Below, piece after piece: positions 51,986-61,057 of a DNA stretch of 64,000 nt. Within the stretch, counting starts at the first letter, position 1, and each line of letters starts with the position of its first letter. This stretch comes from an uncultured Candidatus Pelagibacter sp. (GTDB lineage: Bacteria; Pseudomonadota; Alphaproteobacteria; Pelagibacterales; Pelagibacteraceae): NCBI GenBank assembly GCA_905616465.1, contig CAJQSX010000023.1, positions 62,001 through 126,000 of the forward strand, written 5' to 3'. The translations under genes and the position numbers were made by a program. Below the pieces are notes generated by a model that worked only from the letters and a program-made list of their open reading frames with translations, was not told where the DNA came from and searched no databases.

Positions 51986-52318
51986 TTATTTTTTAAAATT
52001 GATCTTTTTGTCTTCAAGAATTTTTTTAAGTTCACCGTTTTCGTACATTTCTTTTACGATATCACAGCCACCAACAAATTCTTTTTTAATATAAAGTTGT
52101 GGAATAGTAGGCCAGTCACTAAAAGTTTTAACTCCATCTCTAACGTTTTGATCTTCTAAAACATTTACACTTCCAAAATTTACTTCAAGAAGTTTCAGCA
52201 TATTAATTACTGCCATTGAAAATCCACACTGAGGAGCGTCAGGTGTACCTTTCATAAATAGGCATACTTCGTTAGTATCGATATGATTCTGAATTAAATT
52301 CTTTGTATTATCGTCCAT
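51986..52318 (-). CDS. grxD: monothiol glutaredoxin (Grx4/GrxD type)
   Basis: This is a 110-residue glutaredoxin with the monothiol C-G-F-S motif at 31-34, the K-G-T-P-D-A-P loop and the G-G-C-D GSH-binding end. Such proteins carry [2Fe-2S] clusters and pair with BolA. The bolA gene overlaps by one base directly upstream, supporting a Grx-BolA complex. It is the last gene of the map-pur operon. Confidence 0.95.
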   Translation of the reverse strand: MDDNTKNLIQNHIDTNEVCLFMKGTPDAPQCGFSMAVINMLKLLEVNFGSVNVLEDQNVRDGVKTFSDWPTIPQLYIKKEFVGGCDIVKEMYENGELKKILEDKKINFKK

Positions 52319-52548
52319 TATTGCTCCTTTGTTTTAATTGCTAGGGCATGTAATTCATTTCCCATTTTGCCTCTAAGGGAATTATATACCATTTTGTGTT
52401 GTTCAATTTTGCTCTTACCTAAAAATTGAGCTGAAGTTACAGTTGCTGAGTAGTGATTGCCATCACCAGCTAAATCTTGAATTTCTATAGTCGCATCTGT
52501 TAAAGTCTCTTTTATTAAACTCTCAATTTCTTTTAAATCCATTGCCAT
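52318..52548 (-). CDS. BolA-family protein
   Basis: This is a 76-residue BolA-like protein. D-G-N-H-Y-S-A-T-V-T-S and K-I-E-Q-H-K-M-V-Y (with the His that ligates the shared cluster), plus L-H-A-L-A-I-K-T, are conserved. The partner glutaredoxin follows with one-base overlap. It is fused by overlap to the purL stop, so iron-sulfur handling is co-expressed with purine synthesis. The start could also be the second Met (52542). Confidence 0.9.
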   Translation of the reverse strand: MAMDLKEIESLIKETLTDATIEIQDLAGDGNHYSATVTSAQFLGKSKIEQHKMVYNSLRGKMGNELHALAIKTKEQ

Positions 52549-54740
52549 TATTTACTCATATAATTAGTTAACCAACTTGTATTACAAGTTTTTAATTCGT
52601 CAATTGTAACTTTTGTCTTTTCGTTAATATATAGTTGATTTTCACTGATTGTTCCAAGTTCATCAAAATGGACTGCATTTTTATTAAGTATATCAGTTAC
52701 TTTTAGTAAATCTTTTTTAGTAATTTCAATTATGTATCGTCCTTGATCTTCAGCAAAATAGTACTCTATTTCGTTAATCAAATACTTTGGCTTTTTTAAA
52801 TTGATGCCCTTATTTCCTTTGATGCACATTTTGCTAACTGCAGTAATTATTCCACCTATAGAAATATCGTGAGCACTTTTGATATAATTTTCTTCGATCA
52901 ACCCTAGTAAAGTTTCACCATTATTTTTCTCATTAAAAAGATTTATTTCTGGTGGTGGACCATTTTTTTCATCTAAAATATTTCTTGCAAACAAACTTTG
53001 ATCAATGTGACCCTCAGTTTTACCAATAACTAAAACAATATTATCAATTTCTTTAAAGTCCATTGTTATCATTTTTTTATAATCTTTAATTAAACCAACC
53101 CCACCAATAGCAGGTGTGGGCTTAATACCTTCCTCTTTTGTTTGATTATAGAAAGATACATTTCCAGAGACAATTGGGAATTTTAGATATTCACTAGCTT
53201 CACCAATGCCCTGAACACACTCTACAAATTCACCCATATTATCTTCATTTTCAGGACTACCAAAATTTAAACAATTTGTAATTGCTACAGGTTTTGCGCC
53301 AACTGAAATTAAATTTCTAAAACTTTCGCAAACAACTTGTTTTCCACCAGTTAAGGGATGAGCCCAACAGTAAATTGCTGAAGAGTCAATCGAGGCTGCT
53401 ATTGCTTTATTTGTTCCATGAACTCTTACAACACCAGAGTCACCACCAGGTTTTTGAATGGTATCACCCATAACAGTATGATCAAATTGTTGCCAAATCC
53501 ATTCCTTACTACAAACATTTGGATTAGATAAAATTTTTTTTAGTACGTCAATAATTTTTAAATTATTAAGGTCTTCTTTTTTAATTTTATTTTTTTTAGG
53601 TAGTTTTGCTTTTTTCCATTTACGATCATACATGGGTGAATTTTCAACTAATATATTTACTGGAATATCAGCAACCTTTTCATTATCAAAATAAAGTTCG
53701 ATTTTTTTAGACTTAGTAGTTTTACCAATTATAGCAAAATCCAAGTTCCATTTATCAAATATCTTTTTAGCTTGTTCCTCTTTGCCATTTTCTAGAATGA
53801 TTAACATTCTTTCTTGGCTTTCAGAAAGCATTATCTCATAAGGTGTCATCCTTGTTTCTCTGCACGGAACTTTATTTAAATTAATTTCAATTCCAAGGTT
53901 TCCTTTTGAAGCCATTTCAATACTAGAAGATGTTAATCCAGCAGCACCCATATCTTGAATAGCTATAATTGAATCGCCAGCCATTAATTCTAAACAAGCT
54001 TCAAGTAATAGTTTTTCTGCAAAGGGATCACCAACTTGAACAGTAGGTTTTTTTTCCTCAATTTTTTCATCAAAACTAGCTGACGCCATACTTGCACCAT
54101 GAATCCCATCACGACCTGTTTTTGAACCAACGTAAATCACAGGTTTATTTAAGCCTGTAGCTTTGGAATAAAAAATTTTATTTTTTTTAACATGACCAAG
54201 AGTCATGGCATTAACCAAAATATTTCCGTTATACGAGCTATCAAAATTTGTTTGACCCGCAATAGTTGGAACCCCCATGCAATTCCCATACCCACCAATA
54301 CCGTGGACCACACCTCTTAATAAATTTTTTGTTTTTTTATGCTGTGGTGAGCCAAAATGAATTGAATTTAAATTTGCAATCGGTCTTGCACCCATTGTAA
54401 AAATATCTCTCATTATTCCACCAACTCCCGTAGCAGCACCCTGATATGGTTCAATAAAAGAGGGGTGATTATGACTTTCGATTTTAAATACAATTGCATC
54501 ATCATCACCAATATCAACAATGCCTGCATTTTCTCCAGGTCCTTGGATAACTTGCTTTCCTTTGGTAGGTAGTTTTTTTAAATGAAGTCTTGAAGATTTA
54601 TATGAACAGTGTTCATTCCACATTGCTGAGAAAATTCCTAATTCAGTTATATTTGGTATCCTTTTTAATAATTCACAAATCTTCGCATATTCATCTTTTT
54701 TAAGACCATGATCTACAGCAATCTGTTCGTTTACAATCAT
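52548..54740 (-). CDS. purL: phosphoribosylformylglycinamidine synthase, large subunit
   Basis: This is a 730-residue small-form PurL that requires separate PurQ and PurS. Blocks include S-H-N-H-P-S (substrate His), [14 protein letters not shown] and the Walker-like [17 protein letters not shown] lies in the second half. It makes FGAM in de novo purine synthesis. It overlaps purQ by four bases. Confidence 0.96.
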   Translation of the reverse strand: MIVNEQIAVDHGLKKDEYAKICELLKRIPNITELGIFSAMWNEHCSYKSSRLHLKKLPTKGKQVIQGPGENAGIVDIGDDDAIVFKIESHNHPSFIEPYQGAATGVGGIMRDIFTMGARPIANLNSIHFGSPQHKKTKNLLRGVVHGIGGYGNCMGVPTIAGQTNFDSSYNGNILVNAMTLGHVKKNKIFYSKATGLNKPVIYVGSKTGRDGIHGASMASASFDEKIEEKKPTVQVGDPFAEKLLLEACLELMAGDSIIAIQDMGAAGLTSSSIEMASKGNLGIEINLNKVPCRETRMTPYEIMLSESQERMLIILENGKEEQAKKIFDKWNLDFAIIGKTTKSKKIELYFDNEKVADIPVNILVENSPMYDRKWKKAKLPKKNKIKKEDLNNLKIIDVLKKILSNPNVCSKEWIWQQFDHTVMGDTIQKPGGDSGVVRVHGTNKAIAASIDSSAIYCWAHPLTGGKQVVCESFRNLISVGAKPVAITNCLNFGSPENEDNMGEFVECVQGIGEASEYLKFPIVSGNVSFYNQTKEEGIKPTPAIGGVGLIKDYKKMITMDFKEIDNIVLVIGKTEGHIDQSLFARNILDEKNGPPPEINLFNEKNNGETLLGLIEENYIKSAHDISIGGIITAVSKMCIKGNKGINLKKPKYLINEIEYYFAEDQGRYIIEITKKDLLKVTDILNKNAVHFDELGTISENQLYINEKTKVTIDELKTCNTSWLTNYMSK

Positions 54741-55420
54741 TTGATGTTATTAATTAAATTTTTGAAAAAAAGTGAACCATCTTCTCCAGATAAAGAAGGA
54801 TCAATCATTCTTTCTGGGTGAGGCATCATTCCTAAAACATTTTTATTTTTATTAAATACACCTGCTATATTTTTAGTAGAGCCGTTAGGATTAAACTGAT
54901 CTTCAATTACTCCATCCATGTTACAATAGTTAATTGCTATTTGTTGATTATCTTCAATTTCTTTTAATTGATCATTGGTACAAAAATAATTTCCTTCATT
55001 ATGGGCAATATGAAATTCTAAAACATTATTATCAATATTTTTAAAATAAGTATTTTGTTTATCATTAATTTTTACAAATACATTTTTACAAATAAACTCT
55101 AAATATTTATTTCTTAATAGAACACCTGGGACTAAACCTGTTTCAACCAGAATTTGAAATCCATTACAAATACCCATTACCATTCCGCCAGAATTTGCAA
55201 AATTAATTACTGATTTCATTATTTTTGATTTTGAAGCCACACTTCCACATCTCAAATAATCTCCATAAGAAAACCCACCTGGAAGAACAACTATATCGCT
55301 TTTTGGTAGCTCAACATCATCATGCCAAACCATTTTATTTTTAAAACCAAATTTTTTTAAAGCAACATCCATATCTCTATCACAATTAGAACCAGGAAAA
55401 GTAACAACAGATGATTTCAT
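54737..55420 (-). CDS. purQ: phosphoribosylformylglycinamidine synthase, glutaminase subunit
   Basis: This is a 227-residue class I glutamine amidotransferase. V-M-G-I-C-N-G-F-Q at 81-89 has nucleophile Cys85, and the C-terminal H-P-E-R-M provides the His-Glu pair. F-P-G-S-N-C-D-R-D opens the protein. It feeds ammonia to PurL. Three bases separate it from the purS stop. Confidence 0.95.
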   Translation of the reverse strand: MKSSVVTFPGSNCDRDMDVALKKFGFKNKMVWHDDVELPKSDIVVLPGGFSYGDYLRCGSVASKSKIMKSVINFANSGGMVMGICNGFQILVETGLVPGVLLRNKYLEFICKNVFVKINDKQNTYFKNIDNNVLEFHIAHNEGNYFCTNDQLKEIEDNQQIAINYCNMDGVIEDQFNPNGSTKNIAGVFNKNKNVLGMMPHPERMIDPSLSGEDGSLFFKNLINNIK

Positions 55421-55423
55421 TAA

Positions 55424-55666
55424 TTATTGCACATCAATAATTTTGTAATTTTCAATAACTAGATTGGTTAAAAGTTTTTTGCACATTTCTTCAACTTTTT
55501 CTTTAGCTTTTATTTGATCATTTTCTTTGGTATCAATTTCAAAATATTTTCCTTGTCTAACTTCATTGATATCCTCAAACCCCATACCATCAAGCGTTTG
55601 ATGTATAACTTTGCCTTGTGGATCAAGAACATCTTTCTTTAGTGTAATAATTACTGATATTTTCAT
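55424..55666 (-). CDS. purS: phosphoribosylformylglycinamidine synthase subunit PurS
   Basis: This is an 80-residue PurS with K-D-V-L-D-P-Q-G-K and R-Q-G-K-Y-F-E-I, the typical open beta-alpha-beta fold that bridges PurL and PurQ. The start overlaps the purC stop by four bases. It completes the three-part FGAM synthase. Confidence 0.93.
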   Translation of the reverse strand: MKISVIITLKKDVLDPQGKVIHQTLDGMGFEDINEVRQGKYFEIDTKENDQIKAKEKVEEMCKKLLTNLVIENYKIIDVQ

Positions 55667-56448
55667 TTACGATTTTTTTTTACAGAGGATAGTTTGGTAA
55701 CATTTACTGCTGAGACATTTGATTGCTCATGAAGAATACCAAGTCTTTTTGCTACTTCGGTATAAGCTGGGATAAGCTCACCTAAATCTTTTCTAAATCT
55801 GTCTTTATCCAATTTTTTGTCAGTAATACTGTCCCACAGTCTGCAAGTATCGGGGCTTATTTCATCTGCTAAAATAACTTCAGATTTTCCGTTAGCTTTG
55901 TACCTTCCAAATTCAAGTTTAAAATCAATAAGCTTAATACCAACGCCTCTAAACATACCAATCATAAAGTCATTAATCCTTAAAATCATTTTTTTTACTT
56001 CATCTATTTCTTCTTTTGAAGCCCAATCAAAGGCCAAGATATGTTCTTCTGAGATTATTGGATCACCAAGTTCGTCATCTTTAAGACAGTATTCAATCAA
56101 CGGTTCTTTTAAAACAGTTCCATCTTCAATACCCAGTCGTTTTATTATTGATCCTGTCGCAACATTTCTTACAACAAATTCAATTGGAATTATCTCAACT
56201 AATTTAATAATTTGTTCACGCATGTTTAGTCTTTTTACTAAATGATTTTTAATCCCAATTTGCGATAAATTTGAGAGAATATGTTCAGAAATTCTGTTGT
56301 TTAGAACACCTTTGCCCTCTATGATTGTTTTTTTCTGATTGTTAAATGCTGTTGCGTCATCTTTAAAATATTGAATGACTAAATCTTTATCTGTTGTCGC
56401 GTAAATAATCTTAGCTTTTCCCTCGTAAAGTTTTTTACCTTTTTTCAT
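55663..56448 (-). CDS. purC: SAICAR synthase
   Basis: This is a 261-residue PurC with L-Y-E-G-K-A-K at 7-13 (ATP), [12 protein letters not shown] and I-D-F-K-L-E-F-G, then L-A-D-E-I-S-P-D-T. It joins aspartate to CAIR. The start overlaps the purB stop by one base. A ~20-residue basic C-terminal tail follows the core. Confidence 0.95.
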   Translation of the reverse strand: MKKGKKLYEGKAKIIYATTDKDLVIQYFKDDATAFNNQKKTIIEGKGVLNNRISEHILSNLSQIGIKNHLVKRLNMREQIIKLVEIIPIEFVVRNVATGSIIKRLGIEDGTVLKEPLIEYCLKDDELGDPIISEEHILAFDWASKEEIDEVKKMILRINDFMIGMFRGVGIKLIDFKLEFGRYKANGKSEVILADEISPDTCRLWDSITDKKLDKDRFRKDLGELIPAYTEVAKRLGILHEQSNVSAVNVTKLSSVKKNRK

Positions 56449-57740
56449 TATTTAAAGACTCGTCTAAAAATTAAATTTACATTTCTAAAATGTTTAGAGT
56501 AACTAAAGATTGATTTTAATTTTTTTGATGAAATTTTGCTCATAATAAACTTGTCGGCTTTAATAACATTAACCAAATCTAAATTTTCAGCAAAACATTT
56601 CTTTGCGTAATCTTGAACTATTTTGTAAGATTTTTCCCTACTTAAGCCAGATTTTGTTAATTCAAGCATAATTTCTTGAGAAAATATTAATCCTTTTGTC
56701 ATATTTAAGTTTTCTAACATCTTTTTAGGATAGACTACAATATTCTCCAAAATACTTGCTAATCTAACAAGAGAAAAATCCAAAGTCACATTTGCATCAG
56801 GCCCTATATTTCTTTCTACACTTGAATGTGAAATATCCCGTTCATGCCATAAGGCTATATTTTCAAGCGCAGGTATTACCGCACTTCTCACCATTCTTGC
56901 AAGCCCTGTGAGGTTTTCACTTAAAATCGGATTTTTTTTGTGCGGCATTGCCGAAGAACCTTTTTGATTTTTTGAAAAGTATTCTTGCAGTTCATATACT
57001 TCTGTTCTTTGTAAATGTCTGATTTCAGTAGCAACTCTTTCAATTGAACCTGCTATGATTCCCAACACAGAAAAATAAAAAGCATGACGGTCCCTTGGAA
57101 TAACTTGAGTTGAGATTGGTTCAACTTTCAAATTAAGTTTTTTAGCAACATATTTTTCAACATTTGGATTGACATTTGCAAAGGTACCAACAGCACCCGA
57201 AATTGCACATGTAGAAATCTCATCAATGGCATCTACTAACCTTTTTCTATTTCGTTTAAATTCCTCGTAGAAGGAAGCTAGCTTTAAACCAAAAGTAATT
57301 GGTTCAGCATGTATTCCATGGCTTCTACCCATACATGGAGTGAATTTATATTTCTTTGCTTGTTTTTTTAGGACTTTAAGAATTTGATCTAAATCTTTAA
57401 GAATAACTTTTCCTGATTGAACTAATTGAATATTGAAACTTGTATCCAATACATCTGATGAGGTCATTCCTTGGTGAAGATATCTAGCTTTGATCCCGGC
57501 TTTTTCAGTGATAGAGGTTAAAAAAGCAATAACATCATGCTTAACCTGACTTTCAATTTGATGAATTCTTCTTACGTTTATTCTAGCTTTATTTTTAACA
57601 ACTTTGGAAACCCCTTTTGGTATTTCACCAAGTTTTTCCATTGCCTGTGCGGCAGCAATTTCTACTTCTAACCAAATTTTATATTTATTTTCTTCTGACC
57701 AAATGTCAGTAAGTTCTTTTCGCGAGTATCTTTTTATCAT
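56448..57740 (-). CDS. purB: adenylosuccinate lyase
   Basis: This is a 430-residue fumarase/aspartase-superfamily enzyme that acts twice in purine synthesis. T-S-S-D at 93-96, [10 protein letters not shown] (138-147, catalytic His141) and the signature [11 protein letters not shown] at 261-271 are present. It lies three bases after map and is followed by purC. Confidence 0.96.
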   Translation of the reverse strand: MIKRYSRKELTDIWSEENKYKIWLEVEIAAAQAMEKLGEIPKGVSKVVKNKARINVRRIHQIESQVKHDVIAFLTSITEKAGIKARYLHQGMTSSDVLDTSFNIQLVQSGKVILKDLDQILKVLKKQAKKYKFTPCMGRSHGIHAEPITFGLKLASFYEEFKRNRKRLVDAIDEISTCAISGAVGTFANVNPNVEKYVAKKLNLKVEPISTQVIPRDRHAFYFSVLGIIAGSIERVATEIRHLQRTEVYELQEYFSKNQKGSSAMPHKKNPILSENLTGLARMVRSAVIPALENIALWHERDISHSSVERNIGPDANVTLDFSLVRLASILENIVVYPKKMLENLNMTKGLIFSQEIMLELTKSGLSREKSYKIVQDYAKKCFAENLDLVNVIKADKFIMSKISSKKLKSIFSYSKHFRNVNLIFRRVFK

Positions 57741-57743
57741 TAA

Positions 57744-58517
57744 TTATAAGTATGGAGGTTTAAAATAACCTTTAGCAGATTCTGTGAAGATTTCATAACC
57801 ATTTTCGGTAATTCCTAGCGTATGTTCAAATTGTGCTGATAGAGATTTATCTTTAGTTACTGCCGTCCATCCATCATTTAACATTTTAACAGGAAATTTG
57901 CCCGCATTAATCATAGGTTCTATAGTAAATGTCATGCCTGGTCTTAAATCCATTCCAGTATTTTTTTTACCATAATGTAAAATATTTGGAGGTTCGTGAA
58001 ATATTGTACTTATACCATGTCCACAGAAATCTCTAACTACCGAAAAACCTTTTTCTTCAACATAGGATTGAATTTCAAATCCAATATCGCCTAGTTTAAT
58101 TCCAGGTTTTAAAATCTTAATTGCCTTCATCATTGATTCATGAGTGACATTAATAAGGTTTTTTAATTTCACAGGAGATTTTCCTATACAAAACATTCTA
58201 CTGGTATCTCCATAGTGCTCATTTATAATTGCTGTAACATCAACATTCAAAGCATCCCCATCTTTTAAAATCCTTTCTTCAGAGGGAACTCCATGACAAA
58301 CAACATGATTGAGAGAAGTACATAAAGATTTTTTAAATCCCCGATAATATTGTGGGGCAGAATAACCACCATTGTCTCTAATAAATTCATAACTGAGTTT
58401 ATCAATTTGAGCTGTTGAAATACCTTCTTTGATATTTTTTGTAAGCATATCCAGAGTTTGTGAGGCAAGTTTACCTGCAATTCTCATTTTTTCAAATTTT
58501 TCAGAATAATCGTTCAT
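57744..58517 (-). CDS. map: methionine aminopeptidase, type I
   Basis: This is a 257-residue type I enzyme that removes the N-terminal Met. The dinuclear metal ligands are all seen: Asp93, Asp104, His167 in C-G-H-G-I, Glu200 in T-I-E-P and Glu231 in Q-F-E-H-T. It heads the eight-gene minus-strand run into purine synthesis and divides an 85-base promoter region with the aldolase gene at 58603. Confidence 0.96.
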   Translation of the reverse strand: MNDYSEKFEKMRIAGKLASQTLDMLTKNIKEGISTAQIDKLSYEFIRDNGGYSAPQYYRGFKKSLCTSLNHVVCHGVPSEERILKDGDALNVDVTAIINEHYGDTSRMFCIGKSPVKLKNLINVTHESMMKAIKILKPGIKLGDIGFEIQSYVEEKGFSVVRDFCGHGISTIFHEPPNILHYGKKNTGMDLRPGMTFTIEPMINAGKFPVKMLNDGWTAVTKDKSLSAQFEHTLGITENGYEIFTESAKGYFKPPYL

Positions 58518-58566
58518 AAATAATTTTTAATTTTTAAGTAAATTATGTTAATTAATACTTTAAAAA

Positions 58567-58596
58567 TTGAAGATAGAATAATACTTTATTTATACC
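58567..58596 (+). promoter_or_regulatory. candidate leaderless promoter for the aldolase gene
   Basis: TTGAAG (58567-58572) and TATACC (58591-58596) with an 18-base spacer face the ATG at 58603. Six bases separate the -10 box from the ATG, predicting a transcript that begins at the start codon. No Shine-Dalgarno is present. Confidence 0.45.
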
Positions 58597-58602
58597 CTAA
58601 TA

Positions 58603-60222
58603 ATGAAAAAAAATAAATTAAAAATATTAGATTGCACACTAAGAGATGGTGGATATTACAATAATTGGAATTTTAATATTGACTTGATTAATAAATATTT
58701 AAAAGTGATGTCAGATATAAAAGTTGATTATGTTGAAATTGGCTTTAGGTCTGGAGAAAAAAAAGAATTCAGAGGTGCATGTGCATATTCAACAGATGAA
58801 TTTTTAAATAACTTAAAAATACCTAAAAATTTGAATATTGCTGTAATGATTAATGGTGCAGAATTAATCAAAAATGATTTTTTAAAAAAGAAAAGTTCTT
58901 CTCTAAATAATCTATTTAAAAAATCTAAGTTTAGTAAAGTAAAATTGGTTAGAATAGCTTGTCACTTTTCAGAGATTTATAAAGTAATACCAGTAGCATC
59001 TAGAATAAAATCATTAGGATACAAGGTGGCTATTAATTTAATGCAAATTTCAGACAGAACAAATAATGAAATTCAAAAATTTTGTGATCTTGCAAAAAAA
59101 CACAATATGGATGCTGTATATTTTGCAGATAGCACAGGAAGTTTAAATAGAGATCAAACTTTACAAATAGTTAAAAATTTTAAAAAGAATTGGAATGGAG
59201 ATTTAGGAATTCATGCTCATGACAACATGGATATGGCAATGGAAAATGCAATGATTGCTTTAAACAATGGTGTGAATTGGATTGATTCCACTGTATTAGG
59301 AATGGGTAGAGGGCCAGGAAATGTAAAAACAGAAAATTTAGTTTTAGAATTAGAAAAAAGATTTAATAGAAAAGTAAATTATAATGAATTAATTAAATTA
59401 GTAGAAAATGATTTTTTCCCCCTGAAAAATAAGTATGGCTGGGGATCTAATGTTTACTATTATCTTTCAGGCCTTTATGGAATTCATCCCAGTTTTATAC
59501 AGGGAATGCTAGGTGCAAAAACATTTAGCTCAGATGAGATTCTTGCAGTTATAGATAATTTAAAAACTGAAGGTGGAAAGAAATTTAGTGAAGATCTTAT
59601 TAATACGCATAAACAATACTTTGTTGGAAAAGGAAAAGGAAAATATCAGCCAATTAAAAATATTAAAAATAGAGACGTTTTAATTCTTGGCTCAGGTGAT
59701 GGTGTCAAAACTCATAAAATGGCCTTAGAGAGTTTTATTAAAAAATATAAACCATTTGTTGTTGCTTTAAATACACAAAACTCAATTAATTCTAAATTAA
59801 TCAATACAAGAGCAGTCTGTAATACTCTGAGACTTTTAACTGATCATAAATCTTTTAAACATTTGCCACAAAAATTAATCCTGCCTTATCAAAGATTATC
59901 AAATTTAATAAAAGATAAGTTTAAAAAAGTAAAAAAATTAGATTTTGGTGTTGAAGTAAAAAATAATACTTTTAAGTTTATGAAATCTTCGGCAGTAATT
60001 CCAAATACTTTAGCAATTTCATATGCTTTAGGAATTGCTAATTGTGGAAAAGCAAAAAAAATTTATATAGCAGGTTTTGATGGTTATGAAGCTGAAGATC
60101 CAAAAAGAAGAGAGATGGATGAGCTGTTTGCTTTATATCAATCTTTAAAAAAAAAGGCAGAATTAACAAGTATTACACCTACAAAATATAAGGTAAAATC
60201 TTTATCAGTTTATGCTTTGTAA
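58603..60222 (+). CDS. DRE-TIM pyruvate-aldolase-like domain fused to an MptE/DUF115-like domain
   Basis: This is a 539-residue two-domain protein. Residues ~5-300 are a DRE-TIM barrel of the 4-hydroxy-2-oxovalerate aldolase type: D10-C-T-L-R14-D-G supplies metal Asp and catalytic Arg, and I-H-A-H-D-N (His204, His206) the metal histidines. From ~355 a Rossmann-like domain starts (D-V-L-I-L-G-S-G-D-G at 358-367) and ends with I-A-G-F-D-G-Y-E-A, resembling MptE/DUF115 proteins of surface-glycan loci. It lacks a CimA/LeuA regulatory domain and a CoA-linked acetaldehyde dehydrogenase partner, so catechol breakdown is unlikely. A CMP-Kdo-synthetase-like gene follows 25 bases later, suggesting synthesis of a 3-deoxy-2-ulosonic acid. 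That function is inferred. Confidence 0.7.
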   Translation: MKKNKLKILDCTLRDGGYYNNWNFNIDLINKYLKVMSDIKVDYVEIGFRSGEKKEFRGACAYSTDEFLNNLKIPKNLNIAVMINGAELIKNDFLKKKSSSLNNLFKKSKFSKVKLVRIACHFSEIYKVIPVASRIKSLGYKVAINLMQISDRTNNEIQKFCDLAKKHNMDAVYFADSTGSLNRDQTLQIVKNFKKNWNGDLGIHAHDNMDMAMENAMIALNNGVNWIDSTVLGMGRGPGNVKTENLVLELEKRFNRKVNYNELIKLVENDFFPLKNKYGWGSNVYYYLSGLYGIHPSFIQGMLGAKTFSSDEILAVIDNLKTEGGKKFSEDLINTHKQYFVGKGKGKYQPIKNIKNRDVLILGSGDGVKTHKMALESFIKKYKPFVVALNTQNSINSKLINTRAVCNTLRLLTDHKSFKHLPQKLILPYQRLSNLIKDKFKKVKKLDFGVEVKNNTFKFMKSSAVIPNTLAISYALGIANCGKAKKIYIAGFDGYEAEDPKRREMDELFALYQSLKKKAELTSITPTKYKVKSLSVYAL

Positions 60223-60247
60223 TAACTTGTTGAAATAAAAAATAATA

Positions 60248-60973
60248 ATGAAATATTATCTGGTAATACCCGCAAGATATAATTCTAAAAGATTCCCAGG
60301 AAAGCCCCTGATTGATATTTGTGGCATTCCAATGATAATCAGAACATACAATCAATGTAAAAAAGTTGTTCCTAAATCTAAAATTTTGATAGCAACTGAT
60401 GATAAAAGAATCCAAAAAGTCTGTGAAAAGGAAAAAATTAATGTAATTATGACTTCAAAAAAGTGTCTAACAGGTACAGATAGAGTTGCTGAAGTTGCAA
60501 AGAAATTTAAAGCTGATTTTTATTTAAATATACAAGGTGATGAACCTTTATGTAATCCTACTGATATTAAAAAATTATTAACTGCTGCAAAAAAAAATCC
60601 AAAAACTATAATTAATGGTTACACCGCAATTAAAGATAAAAAACTTTTTAATTCAGGAAATATTCCCAAAGTTGTATTTAGAATGGATGGAAGGTTACTA
60701 TACCAATCAAGAGCCCCTATACCAACCACGAAAGACAAAAAATTTATAAAATCTTGGAGACAAGTATGTATCTATTCACTTCCTTTTAAATCATTAGCTG
60801 CCTTTAAATCAGTAAGAAATAAAACTCCACTAGAAAAATTGGAGGATTGTGAATTATTAAGATTTCTAGAGCTTGGATATGAGGTAAAAATGATTAAGAT
60901 GTCTGATAAATCAATTTCTGTTGATACAAAAGATAACTTAACTGAAGTAATTAAAGAAATTAAAAAAGGTTAA
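60248..60973 (+). CDS. CMP-Kdo synthetase-like cytidylyltransferase
   Basis: This is a 241-residue nucleotidyltransferase of the KdsB group. I-P-A-R-Y-N-S-K-R-F-P-G-K-P-L at 7-21 binds CTP, T-G-T-D-R-V-A-E (75-82) and N-I-Q-G-D-E-P (94-100) carry the metal and sugar residues, and Y-Q-S-R-A-P-I-P and V-D-T-K-D-N-L complete the pattern. KdsB activates Kdo as CMP-Kdo for LPS. Because it is paired with an aldolase and not with kdsA/kdsC, it may activate a different ulosonic acid, or it may be the cell's normal KdsB. Confidence 0.82.
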   Translation: MKYYLVIPARYNSKRFPGKPLIDICGIPMIIRTYNQCKKVVPKSKILIATDDKRIQKVCEKEKINVIMTSKKCLTGTDRVAEVAKKFKADFYLNIQGDEPLCNPTDIKKLLTAAKKNPKTIINGYTAIKDKKLFNSGNIPKVVFRMDGRLLYQSRAPIPTTKDKKFIKSWRQVCIYSLPFKSLAAFKSVRNKTPLEKLEDCELLRFLELGYEVKMIKMSDKSISVDTKDNLTEVIKEIKKG

Positions 60974-61057
60974 AAAATAAATAAATAACCTTAATTAATC
61001 TACCAAGGGACAATTTATATCAATTGATAAATTTTTAATCTATTATAATGAACTCAT

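Noticed and set aside
55817..56245. Open frame of 142 codons on the + strand
   Set aside because: It is antisense to purC, has a composition dominated by Ser/Ile/Leu and shows no domain. purC on the other strand is certain.
58603..60222. Classical 4-hydroxy-2-oxovalerate aldolase of aromatic degradation
   Set aside because: There is no acylating acetaldehyde dehydrogenase partner or meta-cleavage gene, and the protein has a fused glycan-type domain.
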